From Sphingopyxis sp. L1A2A (GTDB lineage Bacteria > Pseudomonadota > Alphaproteobacteria > Sphingomonadales > Sphingomonadaceae): a DNA stretch of 64,000 bases. Shown one piece after another: positions 17,360-26,916 of this stretch. Position numbers and translations under genes: made by a program. The stretch covers positions 240,810 to 304,809 of the forward strand of contig NZ_SCOT01000001.1 in the NCBI RefSeq assembly GCF_005502465.1. Reading direction: 5' to 3'. The notes under the pieces were generated by a model that saw only the letters and a list, made by a program, of their open reading frames with translations, was not told the DNA's origin and made no database searches. Numbering within the stretch: position 1 is the first letter of the stretch; each line of letters opens with the position of its first letter.

Positions 17360-18058
17360 ATGCCCGCGACGAACATCTCCATCCCCGCGCTCGACGGGAC
17401 AGGCGCGATCCCCGCCTATGTCGCGCGTCCCGACGCCGACGGCTCGCCCGCGATCATCGTCATTCCCGAAATCTTTGGGGTGAACGCCGGGATCCGCGAA
17501 AAATGCGATGACTGGGCCGCGCAAGGCTATCTGGCGATCGCCCCCGACCTGTTCTGGCGCTTTGCCCCCGGGGTCGAGCTCGATCCCGATGTCGAGGCCG
17601 AATTGCAGGAAGCCTTCGGCTATTTCGGCCAATATGACGCCGACGACGGGGTTCAGGACATCGAGGCGGCGATCCGCTGGCTCCACGCGCAGGGCGCCGT
17701 CAAAGTCGGCTGCGTCGGCTTCTGCCTTGGCGGGCGGCTCGCCTATATGGCCGCAGCGCGCACCGACGTGAATGCATCGGTCGGCTATTATGGCGTGATG
17801 ATCGATCAGATGCTGAATGAAAGCCACGCGATCGCGCATCCGCTGATGCTCCACATCCCGACGATGGATCATCTCGTCGGCCCGGAAGCGCAGGCCAAGA
17901 TGCACGAAGGGCTCGACCCGCATCCCAAGGTCACGCTCCACGACTATCCCGGGCTCGACCACGGCTTTGCCGCGACCGGCGGCAATCGCCGCGACGAGGC
18001 GGCGGCGCAGCTTGCCGATGGACGCACCAAAGCGTTTTTCACCGAGCATCTGGCATGA
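17360..18058 (+). CDS. Dienelactone hydrolase family protein
   Basis: A 232-residue alpha/beta hydrolase. The nucleophile elbow GFCLGG puts Cys at 122, with the acid probably Asp 170 (IPTMDHLV) and the base His 201 (GLDHGF), the Cys-Asp-His triad typical of dienelactone hydrolases. The N-terminal IPAYVARP and EIFGVN also fit. It has no signal peptide. The natural substrate is unknown; many family members are general esterases rather than ring-cleavage enzymes. ATG 17360 has AGGAG 6 nt upstream. It is divergent from the DUF6489-like gene and overlaps the next gene by 4 bp. Confidence 0.88.
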   Translation: MPATNISIPALDGTGAIPAYVARPDADGSPAIIVIPEIFGVNAGIREKCDDWAAQGYLAIAPDLFWRFAPGVELDPDVEAELQEAFGYFGQYDADDGVQDIEAAIRWLHAQGAVKVGCVGFCLGGRLAYMAAARTDVNASVGYYGVMIDQMLNESHAIAHPLMLHIPTMDHLVGPEAQAKMHEGLDPHPKVTLHDYPGLDHGFAATGGNRRDEAAAQLADGRTKAFFTEHLA

Positions 18059-18450
18059 CTGCCGCCGCAGGTGTCGCCGCCTGGCACGCTTATATGGAGG
18101 GCGGCGGCGATCCGCAGACACTTCGCGAAATGCTCGCCGAGAACGCGGTGTTCCACTCGCCCGTCGTCCACTCACCGCAGGCCGGGCGCGACAAGGTCTT
18201 CGCCTATCTGCACGCCGCAAGCCATGTCCTCGGCGGCGACGACTTCCGTTACGAGCGCGAGATCATCGACGGCAATCAGGCAATGCTCGAATTCGCCACC
18301 ACCCTCGACGGCATCCACATCAACGGCGTCGATATCATCCGCTGGAACAATGACGGAAAAATCATCGATTTCAAGGTGATGGTTCGCCCACTCAAGGCGA
18401 TCAACAAGGTCTGGGAAAAGATGGGCGAAATGCTCGCCGCGCAAGGGTAG
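18055..18450 (+). CDS. NTF2-like (SnoaL-type) protein
   Basis: A 131-residue protein with the cone-fold pattern of NTF2-like proteins: an N-terminal helix (AWHAYMEGGGDPQTLREML), FHSPVVHSPQAGRD, strands around EREIIDGNQAMLEFATTL, and a final strand set with IIDFKVMVRPLKAI. Members range from isomerases to binding proteins, so activity cannot be named. The ATGA overlap with the hydrolase suggests a two-gene operon and a shared substrate or pathway. Confidence 0.75.
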   Translation: MTAAAGVAAWHAYMEGGGDPQTLREMLAENAVFHSPVVHSPQAGRDKVFAYLHAASHVLGGDDFRYEREIIDGNQAMLEFATTLDGIHINGVDIIRWNNDGKIIDFKVMVRPLKAINKVWEKMGEMLAAQG

Positions 18451-18463
18451 CCGGCAACCCGCA

Positions 18464-18865
18464 CTAGATCAGCATCAACGCCGCCAGCTCGCGATAGAGG
18501 TGCGGCGGCAGGTCGGCGACCCCGTCATGGTCGGCCATGCCTTTCGGCGCATCCTCATCGGCCAGATAGCGCCACCCCTGGTGCGCGCGTTTTGATAGCG
18601 GCGGCAGGATTTCAACCTCGGCGGCGCAGACGATGTCGATCCGGCCGTCCTTGCGATCGTCGAAGCGCAGGATCTGCTGCCGCGCGACGATCCGGTGCTT
18701 GATGATCCAGTGCAGATAGCCACCGACCAGCTCGTCCATCCGCTTCGGCCGCATCCGCGTCGGCACGCGTAACTCGCCGTCGCGAACGCGCGTCGCTACC
18801 CGGCGCGCAAAGGTCTCGACATGCGCGCAACCGACCGCGACCTTGGTGAGATGGAGTGGGGGCAT
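18464..18865 (-). CDS. DUF1489 family protein
   Basis: A 133-residue protein with MPPLHLTKVAVGC at the start, PTRMRPKRMDELVGGYLHWI in the middle and GWRYLADEDAP near the end, the hallmark blocks of the alphaproteobacterial DUF1489 family. No function is established. ATG 18865 starts at the conserved block; an in-frame TTG at 18874 is possible but has no better ribosome site. It converges with the NTF2-like gene with only 13 bp between the stops. Confidence 0.8.
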   Translation of the reverse strand: MPPLHLTKVAVGCAHVETFARRVATRVRDGELRVPTRMRPKRMDELVGGYLHWIIKHRIVARQQILRFDDRKDGRIDIVCAAEVEILPPLSKRAHQGWRYLADEDAPKGMADHDGVADLPPHLYRELAALMLI

Positions 18866-18971
18866 ATCAGCCAAATGGGGATGGCGGCGGCCAAAACCAA
18901 GCCGTCACCCCGACGATGCCGTCGCGCGGCTGGCCGTCGGCCGGCCACGCGATGATGCATCTTGTCTTGCC

Positions 18972-19697
18972 TTAGCCGAGCAGCGTGCCCAGCCCGACCG
19001 ACGGGTCGACCCAGCCGTCGTAGATCATCTTGACCGCGACATAGACGATCACCGCCAGGCCGAAATAGGCGATCCAGCGATAGCGTTCGATATATTTGGC
19101 GATGATGTTCGCAGCGACGCCCATCAGGATGACCGCAACGATCAGGCCGACGATCATGATCCCCGGGTGATCACGCGCCGCGCCGGCGACCGCAAGGACG
19201 TTGTCGAGGCTCATCGACACGTCGGCAATGGCAACCGCCCAGGCGGCGGCGGCAAAGCTCTTGGCGGGTTTCAGGCCCGAATGCTCATCGCCCGCGACTT
19301 CGGGCGATCCGGCCGAATGGGCGCCTTCGCGCAGTTCGCGCCACATTTTCCAGGCCACCCAGGCGAGCAGGAGCCCACCCACAAAGATCAACCCGACGAT
19401 CTGGAGCAGCTGGGTGACGACGAGGGCAAAGGCAATCCGCAGCACCAGCGCGGCCAGAACGCCGATGATGATCACCTTGCGACGCTGGTCGGCAGGCAGG
19501 CCTGCCGCGAGGGCACCGACGACGATCGCATTGTCGCCCGCGAGCACGAGATCGATCAGCAGCACCTGCAAAAACGCCGCCATGGCGGCGGGTTCGGTGA
19601 TGTTCGAAAAATCATTGACGATATGGCCCCAGATTTCCGACGGGCCACCCAGCCCCTGCGCGGCCGTGGTGGCGGCGGTCAACAACAGGTCAATCAC
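18972..19697 (-). CDS. TerC/YjbE family integral membrane protein
   Basis: A 241-residue protein with about seven hydrophobic helices. Paired acidic motifs LVLAGDNAIVVG and ADVSMSLDNVLAVAG are diagnostic of the TerC family, which is linked to manganese or other metal export and metal loading of secreted proteins. The hydrophilic loop between the repeats (EGAHSAGSPEVAGDEHSG) is typical. The start is a GTG that overlaps the TGA of the upstream monooxygenase gene (GTGA), so the pair is probably co-translated. Confidence 0.88.
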   Translation of the reverse strand: MIDLLLTAATTAAQGLGGPSEIWGHIVNDFSNITEPAAMAAFLQVLLIDLVLAGDNAIVVGALAAGLPADQRRKVIIIGVLAALVLRIAFALVVTQLLQIVGLIFVGGLLLAWVAWKMWRELREGAHSAGSPEVAGDEHSGLKPAKSFAAAAWAVAIADVSMSLDNVLAVAGAARDHPGIMIVGLIVAVILMGVAANIIAKYIERYRWIAYFGLAVIVYVAVKMIYDGWVDPSVGLGTLLG

Positions 19698-19984
19698 ACA
19701 GGCTCTCCGAAATAACGCACGACCGGCATCGGGTCATAAAAGGGATGCAACAGCGCCCGCCATTGCTCGTAGCGATCCGAGCGGCGGAAACCATCGCGAT
19801 GGTCTTCCATGCGGTCCCAATGCACGATCAGCAAGTAGGTTTCCACCGCTTCGCACCCGCGTCGCACATCCATGCCCAAAAAACCGGGCGAGGCGGCGAT
19901 CAGCGGGCGGGCGGTGGCCAGGGCGCGCTCGAAAGCGGCGCCCTGCCCGGGCCGAACCTGCAACAGGGCCTGTTCGACGATCAT
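19694..19984 (-). CDS. Antibiotic biosynthesis monooxygenase (ABM) domain protein
   Basis: A small single-domain protein of 96 residues with the dimeric ferredoxin-like ABM pattern: EQALLQVRPGQGAAFERAL, GFLGMDVRRG, a central strand LLIVHWDRMEDH and FRRSDRYEQWRALLHPF. Such proteins include quinol monooxygenases and haem-degrading enzymes; the residues do not settle which. It lies between rho and terC on the minus strand and overlaps terC by 4 bp. Confidence 0.8.
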   Translation of the reverse strand: MIVEQALLQVRPGQGAAFERALATARPLIAASPGFLGMDVRRGCEAVETYLLIVHWDRMEDHRDGFRRSDRYEQWRALLHPFYDPMPVVRYFGEPV

Positions 19985-19999
19985 CGCGCCCGGGCGCGA

Positions 20000-21256
<1,257 letters not shown>

Positions 21257-21464
21257 GGATGGATTCCAGGGTAAGATATATGGAGAAAATACCGTCGGTT
21301 TTCAGTGCACCGCTGGGGTGCCTATCCGGCCGTGGGACGACCGTTTGCGATAGCTCCGACGCTTGGGAAGCGCCGCCCGGCTGGCGGGATTGCCATGGCC
21401 CCTATCCCTCGCGCAATGCCAAGTCAATCGGGCTGCGCCCGAACCCGGTACCAGCGGGGCGCGA

Positions 21465-21914
21465 TCAGGGCCGTACGACCGCCAGAATGACAATGATCGC
21501 CGCGGCGACACCCGGCACTTCGTTGAGCAGCCGCAGCTGCTTTTCGGTCAGCGGCCGCAACCCCTGCTGCAGTTTCTTGAAATAGCCGATCATCCAGCCG
21601 TGATAGCCCGACAGCGCAAGAACGAGGGTGAATTTGGCGATGAACCAGATCTCGCCCCAATAATTGCCGTTGAAGGCGAGCAGCAGGCCGAGAATCCAGA
21701 CGATCGTCAGCGCCGGGTTCAGAATGATGCGGCGCAGCCGGTCTTCGCGCTCGATCCACTTCTTGTCCTCGTCGGATCCGACCGGGCATTGGTGGTGATA
21801 GACAAAAAAGCGCGGCATCATGAACAGGCCGGCCATCAGGAAAATGACAAAAATGATGTGCGCCGCTTTGACCCAAAGCATCGTCGCTCCCAAAAAACCT
21901 GCCAAGTCTGCCAT
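21465..21914 (-). CDS. hemJ: Protoporphyrinogen IX oxidase HemJ (CopD-like membrane protein)
   Basis: A 149-residue inner-membrane protein with four helices. The N-terminal block LWVKAAHIIFVIFLMAGLFM and PRFFVYHH match HemJ, including the conserved His, and Lys/Arg residues follow in the loop (KKWIEREDRLRRI). HemJ oxidises protoporphyrinogen IX late in haem synthesis. Its ATG is 3 bp after the hemE stop, so hemE-hemJ form a haem operon, which supports the assignment over a generic copper-resistance role. Confidence 0.85.
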   Translation of the reverse strand: MADLAGFLGATMLWVKAAHIIFVIFLMAGLFMMPRFFVYHHQCPVGSDEDKKWIEREDRLRRIILNPALTIVWILGLLLAFNGNYWGEIWFIAKFTLVLALSGYHGWMIGYFKKLQQGLRPLTEKQLRLLNEVPGVAAAIIVILAVVRP

Positions 21915-21917
21915 AAA

Positions 21918-22946
21918 TTATCCGCCGCGAACGCGTTTGATCAGATGTTCGACATGGGCGATCGGCGTATCGGGCACGATGCCATGACCCAGGTTAAAGA
22001 TATGGGGACGCGCCGGGAACGCCGCAAGGATGCGGTCGATCGCCGCGTCCAGCGCCGCGCCGCCCGCCACCAGCGCCAGCGGATCGAGATTGCCCTGCAC
22101 CGGCAGATGTTGCGGCAGGACGCGCTCGGCCCAATCGGGATCAACCGTCTCGTCGAGACCGATCGCATCGACCTTTGTTTCGTCGGCATAGGCGCGCAGC
22201 TTGCCGCCGGCCCCCTTCGGAAAGCCGATCACCGGGGTGTCGGGGTGCATCGCCTTCAGCTGGCGGACGATTTCTGCGTTCGGCGCGATCACCCAGCGTT
22301 CGAACTGCGCCGGGCTGAGGCTGCCGGCCCAGCTGTCGAACAGCTGCACCGCCTCAACGCCATGTTCGATCTGCCCCGACAGGTAAGTTACCGTGACATC
22401 GACGATCGCATCGATGATTGCCTGGAACGCCGCGGGATCGCCGAACGCCAGCCGCCGCGTCGTCGCCTGGTCCTTCGACCCCTGCCCGGCGACCATGTAA
22501 GTCGCGACGGTCCACGGACTTCCCGCAAAGCCCAAAAAGGTCGTCTCGGCGGGGAGCGACGCCGCCACGCGTGCCACCGTCGCATAGATAGGGTCGAATC
22601 GCTCGGGCGCCGCTTCGAGCGCGGTGAGCGCACTGTCGATCAGCGGCGGCGCCAGCCGCGGCCCCTCGCCCGCCTCGAACCATAATGTCTGGCCCAGCGC
22701 GTGGGGGACAATCAATATGTCCGAAAACAGGATCGATCCGTCGAACCCGAACCGCCGGATCGGTTGCAAGGTCACCTCCGCGGCGGCCTCGGGATCATAG
22801 CATAGCTCGAGGAAACCGCCCTTGGTCTCACGCAGCGCGCGATATTCGGGCAGATAGCGTCCAGCCTGGCGCATCAGCCACAAGGGCGGGCGCGTTTGCC
22901 GCGTTCCGCGCAGCACGGCCAGCAAGCTCTTCGGTGACGCCTTCAC
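21918..22946 (-). CDS. hemE: Uroporphyrinogen decarboxylase HemE
   Basis: A 342-residue enzyme that converts uroporphyrinogen III to coproporphyrinogen III in the cytosol. It shows PPLWLMRQAGRYLPEYR near the N-terminus, FSDILIVPHALGQ, GFAGSPWTVATYMVAG and HIFNLGHGI at the end. The start is set at a GTG (22946) preceded by an AGAGGGG ribosome site; the frame extends to 23048 but that part is inside the origin-like region and is not conserved. hemE next to the origin is a known arrangement in alphaproteobacteria. Confidence 0.96.
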   Translation of the reverse strand: MKASPKSLLAVLRGTRQTRPPLWLMRQAGRYLPEYRALRETKGGFLELCYDPEAAAEVTLQPIRRFGFDGSILFSDILIVPHALGQTLWFEAGEGPRLAPPLIDSALTALEAAPERFDPIYATVARVAASLPAETTFLGFAGSPWTVATYMVAGQGSKDQATTRRLAFGDPAAFQAIIDAIVDVTVTYLSGQIEHGVEAVQLFDSWAGSLSPAQFERWVIAPNAEIVRQLKAMHPDTPVIGFPKGAGGKLRAYADETKVDAIGLDETVDPDWAERVLPQHLPVQGNLDPLALVAGGAALDAAIDRILAAFPARPHIFNLGHGIVPDTPIAHVEHLIKRVRGG

Positions 22947-23104
22947 ACGGCCCCTCTTTCTCTCTTCAATATATAGATTAGATAATATTGTGGTGGTTTG
23001 TTGGTCGGCGGACAGCGCGGCTTTAGGCGGGGGCGTCGTTTTTGCCAACAGCTTGACTCGCGCAGCATCGCCGCTCGCAACAGAGTCGCGCCCCGCTTTG
23101 CCCC

Positions 23105-23113
23105 ATATTCACA
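23105..23113 (+). other. DnaA box (one mismatch)
   Basis: ATATTCACA differs from TTATNCACA only at the first base. It lies 3 bp from the next box. Confidence 0.55.
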
Positions 23114-23116
23114 GCC

Positions 23117-23125
23117 TGTGGATAA
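23117..23125 (-). other. DnaA box (perfect)
   Basis: TGTGGATAA is the exact complement of the consensus TTATCCACA. Confidence 0.85.
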
Positions 23126-23136
23126 GATTTGTCCCT

Positions 23137-23145
23137 TGTGGACAA
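23137..23145 (-). other. DnaA box (one mismatch)
   Basis: TGTGGACAA reads TTGTCCACA on the minus strand, one change from consensus. It is 20 bp, about two helical turns, from the perfect box at 23117. Confidence 0.6.
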
Positions 23146-23217
23146 GTGGTGGAGCGGAATCGACACGGTCGGGGATGAATCCTCCCTCCCCATTCCGTCC
23201 CCGCGCTTCTCCAATAT

Positions 23218-23226
23218 TTATCCACA
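23218..23226 (+). other. DnaA box (perfect)
   Basis: TTATCCACA, an exact consensus match, follows an A/T-rich AATATT. Confidence 0.85.
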
Positions 23227-23296
23227 GCCGCTTTTTCGGCATCGACGAGCGGTTCCGGGATTGCCTTTTTCCGCGGCGTCCCGCCATGGTGGCGCG

Positions 23297-24109
23297 ATGG
23301 GCCGGCTCCACCTTCATCTCATATCCGACTCCACGGGCGAGACACTCGAAAATATCGCCAAGGCGGCGATTGCGCAGTTCGACGACGTCGAGGTGGTGCG
23401 CCATTTCTGGCCGATGGTGCGATCGGAATCGCATCTCGACCGGATTATGGCCGAAGTGCAGGCAAGTCCGGGGATGATCCTGTTCACGCTGGTCAATGGT
23501 GACCTGCGCGTCAGCCTCGAACGCCGCGCCGGGGCGCTCAATCTGCCGCTGGTTCCCGCGCTCGACGCGGTGACCGATGCGCTGTCGCGGATGCTGGGCC
23601 AGGAAGCGAAGGCGCGCCCCGGGCGCCAGCATCAGCTCGATGCCGCCTATTTCGCGCGGGTCGAGGCGATCCAGTTTACCGTCGCGCACGACGACGGCAT
23701 TGGCTGGGAAAATTGGGAACAGGCCGATATCGTGTTGGCCGGGGTGTCGCGCACATCGAAGACCCCGACCAGCATCTATCTCGCCAACCGTGGTTTTAAG
23801 ACCGCGAACATCCCGATCGTCCCCGAATCACCGCCGCCCGATGCTTTGTACCGTCTGAAACGTCCGATGATCGTCGGGCTGACCACCGGACTCGACCGGC
23901 TGGTCCAGGTGCGGCGCAACCGGCTGCTGTCGCTCAACCAGGCGCCCGAGACCGCCTATGTCGACGACGAGCGGGTGAAGGCCGAGCTGGCTTATGCGCG
24001 CCGCATGTTCGCCGACAATGGCTGGCCGGTGATCGACGTCACCCGCCGCTCGATCGAAGAAACCGCCGCCGCGGTGATCAAGCTGGTCGAGGATCGCGGC
24101 GCCGCATGA
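23297..24109 (+). CDS. ppsR: Pyruvate, phosphate dikinase/PEP synthase regulatory protein (DUF299)
   Basis: A 270-residue bifunctional kinase/pyrophosphorylase of the DUF299 family that switches PEP synthase or PPDK off and on. The N-terminus LHLHLISDSTGETLE and the P-loop-like VLAGVSRTSKTPTSIYLA (about residues 145-162) are diagnostic. It is unresolved which dikinase it controls here. ATG 23297 begins the conserved domain; the frame is open back to 23129 through the origin-like region, which is unlikely to be coding. It starts a block with maf, aroE and coaE joined by 4-bp overlaps. Confidence 0.92.
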   Translation: MGRLHLHLISDSTGETLENIAKAAIAQFDDVEVVRHFWPMVRSESHLDRIMAEVQASPGMILFTLVNGDLRVSLERRAGALNLPLVPALDAVTDALSRMLGQEAKARPGRQHQLDAAYFARVEAIQFTVAHDDGIGWENWEQADIVLAGVSRTSKTPTSIYLANRGFKTANIPIVPESPPPDALYRLKRPMIVGLTTGLDRLVQVRRNRLLSLNQAPETAYVDDERVKAELAYARRMFADNGWPVIDVTRRSIEETAAAVIKLVEDRGAA

Positions 24110-24702
24110 CGCTGCTGCTCGCCTCGCAAAGCAGCGGCCGCGCCGCGATGCTGCGCGCCGCCGGGCTCGATTTTGAAACGACCCCCGCGCATGTCGACGA
24201 GGAGGCGCTGACCGCGTCGCTGCGGGCCGCGGGTCAGACGCCGCGCAACATCGCCGACGCGCTGGCCGAGGCGAAAGCGGTCAAAATCTCGTCGCGGCTG
24301 CCGGGGGTCACGGTCATCGGCGCCGACTCGACGCTCGCGCTCGACGATGGTGCGATGCTGTCCAAGCCCGAAAGTCCAGCCGAAGCGGCCGATCATCTTC
24401 GCCGCATGGCGGGAGGCCGCCACCGTCTGTTCAGCGCCGCGGTGGCGGCGCGCGACGGCGCCCCGGTGTGGCGCGCGATCGGCGAGGCCAAGCTGTGGAT
24501 GCGCCCCTTGTCCGACGCCTTCATCGCCGCCTATGTCGCGCAGCATTGGGACAGCATCCGCTGGACCGTCGGCTGTTACGAAATCGAAGGAGCGGGCGTG
24601 CAATTGTTCGAAAAGATCGAGGGCGATCCCTGGACGATTATCGGCATGCCGATGCTGCCGTTGCTGGCGTGGCTGCGCACGACGGGCGTCGCTCCATCAT
24701 GA
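24106..24702 (+). CDS. maf: Maf-like nucleoside triphosphate pyrophosphatase
   Basis: A 198-residue Maf-family protein. It begins LLLASQSSGRAAMLRAAGL, with VIGADSTLAL in place of the usual GADT-hV, SKPESPAEAADHLRRMAGGRH, and the C-terminal GCYEIEGAGVQLFEKIEGD. Maf proteins hydrolyse modified or canonical nucleotides to monophosphates and pyrophosphate, and have been linked to septum control. It overlaps ppsR and aroE by 4 bp on each side. Confidence 0.9.
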   Translation: MTLLLASQSSGRAAMLRAAGLDFETTPAHVDEEALTASLRAAGQTPRNIADALAEAKAVKISSRLPGVTVIGADSTLALDDGAMLSKPESPAEAADHLRRMAGGRHRLFSAAVAARDGAPVWRAIGEAKLWMRPLSDAFIAAYVAQHWDSIRWTVGCYEIEGAGVQLFEKIEGDPWTIIGMPMLPLLAWLRTTGVAPS

Positions 24703-25514
24703 GCGCCGCGCCTTATGCCGAGGTGATCGGCGATCCGATCGCCCAGTCGAAATCGCCGCTGATTCACACATTCTGGCTCGACGCGCTTGGTATCGCGGCC
24801 GACTATCGCCGCGCCCACATCAAGCCCGAAGACCTCGCCGCCTTTATCGACAAACGCCGCGGTGATGCCGACTGGCGCGGCTGCAACGTCACCATGCCGC
24901 ACAAGGCCGCGGTGATGGATCTGGTCGACGATCCGGGCAACATTCGCGGCACGATCGGCGCGATGAACACGATCGTGCGCCAGCCCGACGGGGCGCTGAT
25001 CGGCACCAACACCGATGCAGCCGGCTTTTACGCGCCGCTCGCCGAACTCGATCTAGCGGGCGCGCCGGTCGCGGTGGTCGGCGCGGGCGGCGCGGCGCGC
25101 GCGGTGCTGTTCGCGCTGGCGCGCGCCAAGGTCGGCCCCGTCACCATCCTCAATCGCAGCCCATTGAAAGCGATGGGTCTGCTCGCGACCTTCGGGCTCA
25201 AGGGCGATGTCGTGGCGCTCGATGCGCAGCTGCCGCCCGTATCGCTGCTCGTCAATTCGAGCAGCCTCGGCATGAAGGGCCAGCCGCCGCTCGACCTCGA
25301 CCTGTCGCCGCTCGCCGACGATGCGATCGTCTACGACCTTGTCTATTCGCCGCTCCAGACCGGGCTGCTGAAAGCCGCCGAAGCGCGCGGGCTCGACACC
25401 GTCGATGGGCTCGACATGCTGATCGGACAGGCCGCGCTCGCGTTCGAGCTGTTCTTCGGCGCCGCCCCGCCCGAAGGCCGCGACGACGAACTGCGCGCGC
25501 TGCTGACCGCATGA
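24699..25514 (+). CDS. aroE: Shikimate dehydrogenase
   Basis: A 271-residue NADP-dependent enzyme reducing 3-dehydroshikimate in aromatic amino acid synthesis. Substrate residues are visible in QSKSPLIH and NVTMPHKAAV (catalytic Lys), and GTNTDAAGF. The nucleotide loop is VVGAGGAARAVLF, and NSSSLGMKG follows. ATG 24699 overlaps the maf stop (ATGA) and is preferred over an in-frame extension running through maf. It also overlaps coaE by 4 bp. Confidence 0.96.
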   Translation: MSAAPYAEVIGDPIAQSKSPLIHTFWLDALGIAADYRRAHIKPEDLAAFIDKRRGDADWRGCNVTMPHKAAVMDLVDDPGNIRGTIGAMNTIVRQPDGALIGTNTDAAGFYAPLAELDLAGAPVAVVGAGGAARAVLFALARAKVGPVTILNRSPLKAMGLLATFGLKGDVVALDAQLPPVSLLVNSSSLGMKGQPPLDLDLSPLADDAIVYDLVYSPLQTGLLKAAEARGLDTVDGLDMLIGQAALAFELFFGAAPPEGRDDELRALLTA

Positions 25515-26146
25515 TCCACTGCCCCCACCCTGGCCCACGCCCCGGCTCGCGGCTGCGGCGGCCTTTCATCCTAGGCCTCACCGGTTCGATCGGCATGGGC
25601 AAATCGACCGCCGCGGCGATGTTCGAGCGCGAGGGCGTGCCGGTGTTCGATGCCGACGCCGAAGTCCACCGGTTGCAGGGGCCGGGCGGCGCGCTGGTCG
25701 CGGCGATCGAGGCGCGCTTTCCCGGCACGACCGGACCCGGCGGCGTTGACCGGCAAAGGCTCGGGGCGCTGGTGCTGGGCAACCGTCATGAACTTGCCGC
25801 GCTTGAAGCGATCGTCCATCCGGCGGTGTTTCAGGCGCAGAAACGGTTTCTGGCGCGGCATCGCGCTCGCGCGGTTGTTGTGCTCGACATCCCGCTCTTG
25901 TTCGAAAAGGGCGGCTGGCGGCGCGTCGGTGCGATCGCGGTCGTATCGGCGCCGACGTGGATGCAGACCAAGCGGGTGATGCGCCGCCCGGGCATGACCT
26001 ATGCCCGGCTGAAGGCGATCCGCCGCCTGCAGGTGCCCGACCGCGTCAAGCGCGCGCGCGCCGACTTCATCATCGAAACCGGCGGACCGAAAAGCGAAAC
26101 GCATCGCCAGATTCGCGCCATCGCCTCTTGTTTCCGCGCCCGATAG
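25511..26146 (+). CDS. coaE: Dephospho-CoA kinase
   Basis: A 211-residue P-loop kinase for the last step of coenzyme A synthesis. The Walker A motif GLTGSIGMGKST lies about residues 22-33, then FDADAEVHRLQGPGG, and LDIPLLFEKGGW is the conserved LID/CoA region. The basic C-terminal RRLQVPDRVKRARADFIIETGG is typical. The N-terminus carries about 18 extra residues (PHPGPRPGSRLRR) before the first strand. Its ATG overlaps the aroE stop. Confidence 0.95.
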   Translation: MIHCPHPGPRPGSRLRRPFILGLTGSIGMGKSTAAAMFEREGVPVFDADAEVHRLQGPGGALVAAIEARFPGTTGPGGVDRQRLGALVLGNRHELAALEAIVHPAVFQAQKRFLARHRARAVVVLDIPLLFEKGGWRRVGAIAVVSAPTWMQTKRVMRRPGMTYARLKAIRRLQVPDRVKRARADFIIETGGPKSETHRQIRAIASCFRAR

Positions 26147-26165
26147 GGTCCAGATTGATCGCTCA

Positions 26166-26870
26166 ATGCGAGAGATTATCTTCGATACGGAAACCACGGG
26201 CCTCGACCCCAAGGCCGGACACCGGCTGGTCGAAATCGGATGCATCGAACTGATCGACCGGCGCGAATCGGGCCGGAACTTCCACGCCTATTTTCATCCC
26301 GAGCGCGACATGCCCGCCGAAGCCGAAGCGGTGCACGGCCTGTCGATGCAGTTCCTCGCGGACAAGCCGCTGTTTGCGGCGCGTGTCGACGAATTGATGG
26401 AGTTTCTGGGCGATGCGCCGTTGGTCGCGCACAATGCTGCGTTCGACTTTGGCTTCGTCAACGCCGAACTCGCGCGGGTCGGCCGCCCCGCGCTCGACCC
26501 GGCGCGGATGTGCTGCACCGTGCAGATGGCGCGCAAGCTGCATCCCGGCGCCAAGCATAATCTCGATGCGCTGTGCGTCCGTTACGGCATCGACCGCAGC
26601 CACCGCGTCAAGCATGGCGCGCTGCTCGACGCCGAATTGCTCGCGCATCTGTATATCGAAATGACGGGCGGCCGACAGATCGGGCTGGGATTGGCGTCGG
26701 CCGCGACCGGCGCTGCCGCCGCACCCGGCGCCGCGACCCCCGCCGCGCCGCGCGGCTCCGACCGTCCTTTTCGTGAACCTCGCCCCCATATGGCATCGGC
26801 CGCTGACCTCGCGCGCCATGCCGAATTTGTCGCAGGGCTGAACCAGCCGCTGTGGCTCGATACGGTGTGA
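26166..26870 (+). CDS. dnaQ: DNA polymerase III epsilon subunit (3'-5' exonuclease)
   Basis: A 234-residue DnaQ. Exo I is FDTETTG with Asp 7 and Glu 9, Exo II is HNAAFDFGFVNAEL, and Exo III-epsilon is HGALLDAELLAHLY. This subunit proofreads for the replicative polymerase. After the exonuclease domain comes an Ala/Pro-rich linker and a short C-terminal helix expected to bind the alpha subunit. It follows coaE by 19 bp. In many alphaproteobacteria secB comes next or nearby; here it is hpf. Confidence 0.96.
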   Translation: MREIIFDTETTGLDPKAGHRLVEIGCIELIDRRESGRNFHAYFHPERDMPAEAEAVHGLSMQFLADKPLFAARVDELMEFLGDAPLVAHNAAFDFGFVNAELARVGRPALDPARMCCTVQMARKLHPGAKHNLDALCVRYGIDRSHRVKHGALLDAELLAHLYIEMTGGRQIGLGLASAATGAAAAPGAATPAAPRGSDRPFREPRPHMASAADLARHAEFVAGLNQPLWLDTV

Positions 26871-26916
26871 TGACTCTCCCTTAAGTCATCGCATCGGACA
26901 TAGCAGGAGAAGACCA

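Larger units (their letters stand above)
22947..23296. other. oriC: Putative chromosomal replication origin (oriC)
   Basis: This 350-bp gap between hemE and ppsR has a 28-bp A/T-rich stretch (about 22966-22992, ATATATAGATTAGATAATAT) in an otherwise GC-rich region, a likely unwinding element. It also carries two perfect DnaA boxes and two with one mismatch, packed into 23105-23226. In Caulobacter the origin also lies beside hemE. Gene orientation flips here, and parAB with three parS sites lie within 11 kb. No gene is seen inside. Confidence 0.85.

Noticed and set aside
22947..23048. Longer hemE start at 23048
   Set aside because: The extra 34 residues would be coded by the origin's A/T-rich stretch; the GTG at 22946 has a ribosome site and fits the family length.
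23129..23296. Longer ppsR start at 23129
   Set aside because: The extension contains DnaA boxes and is not conserved in DUF299 proteins.
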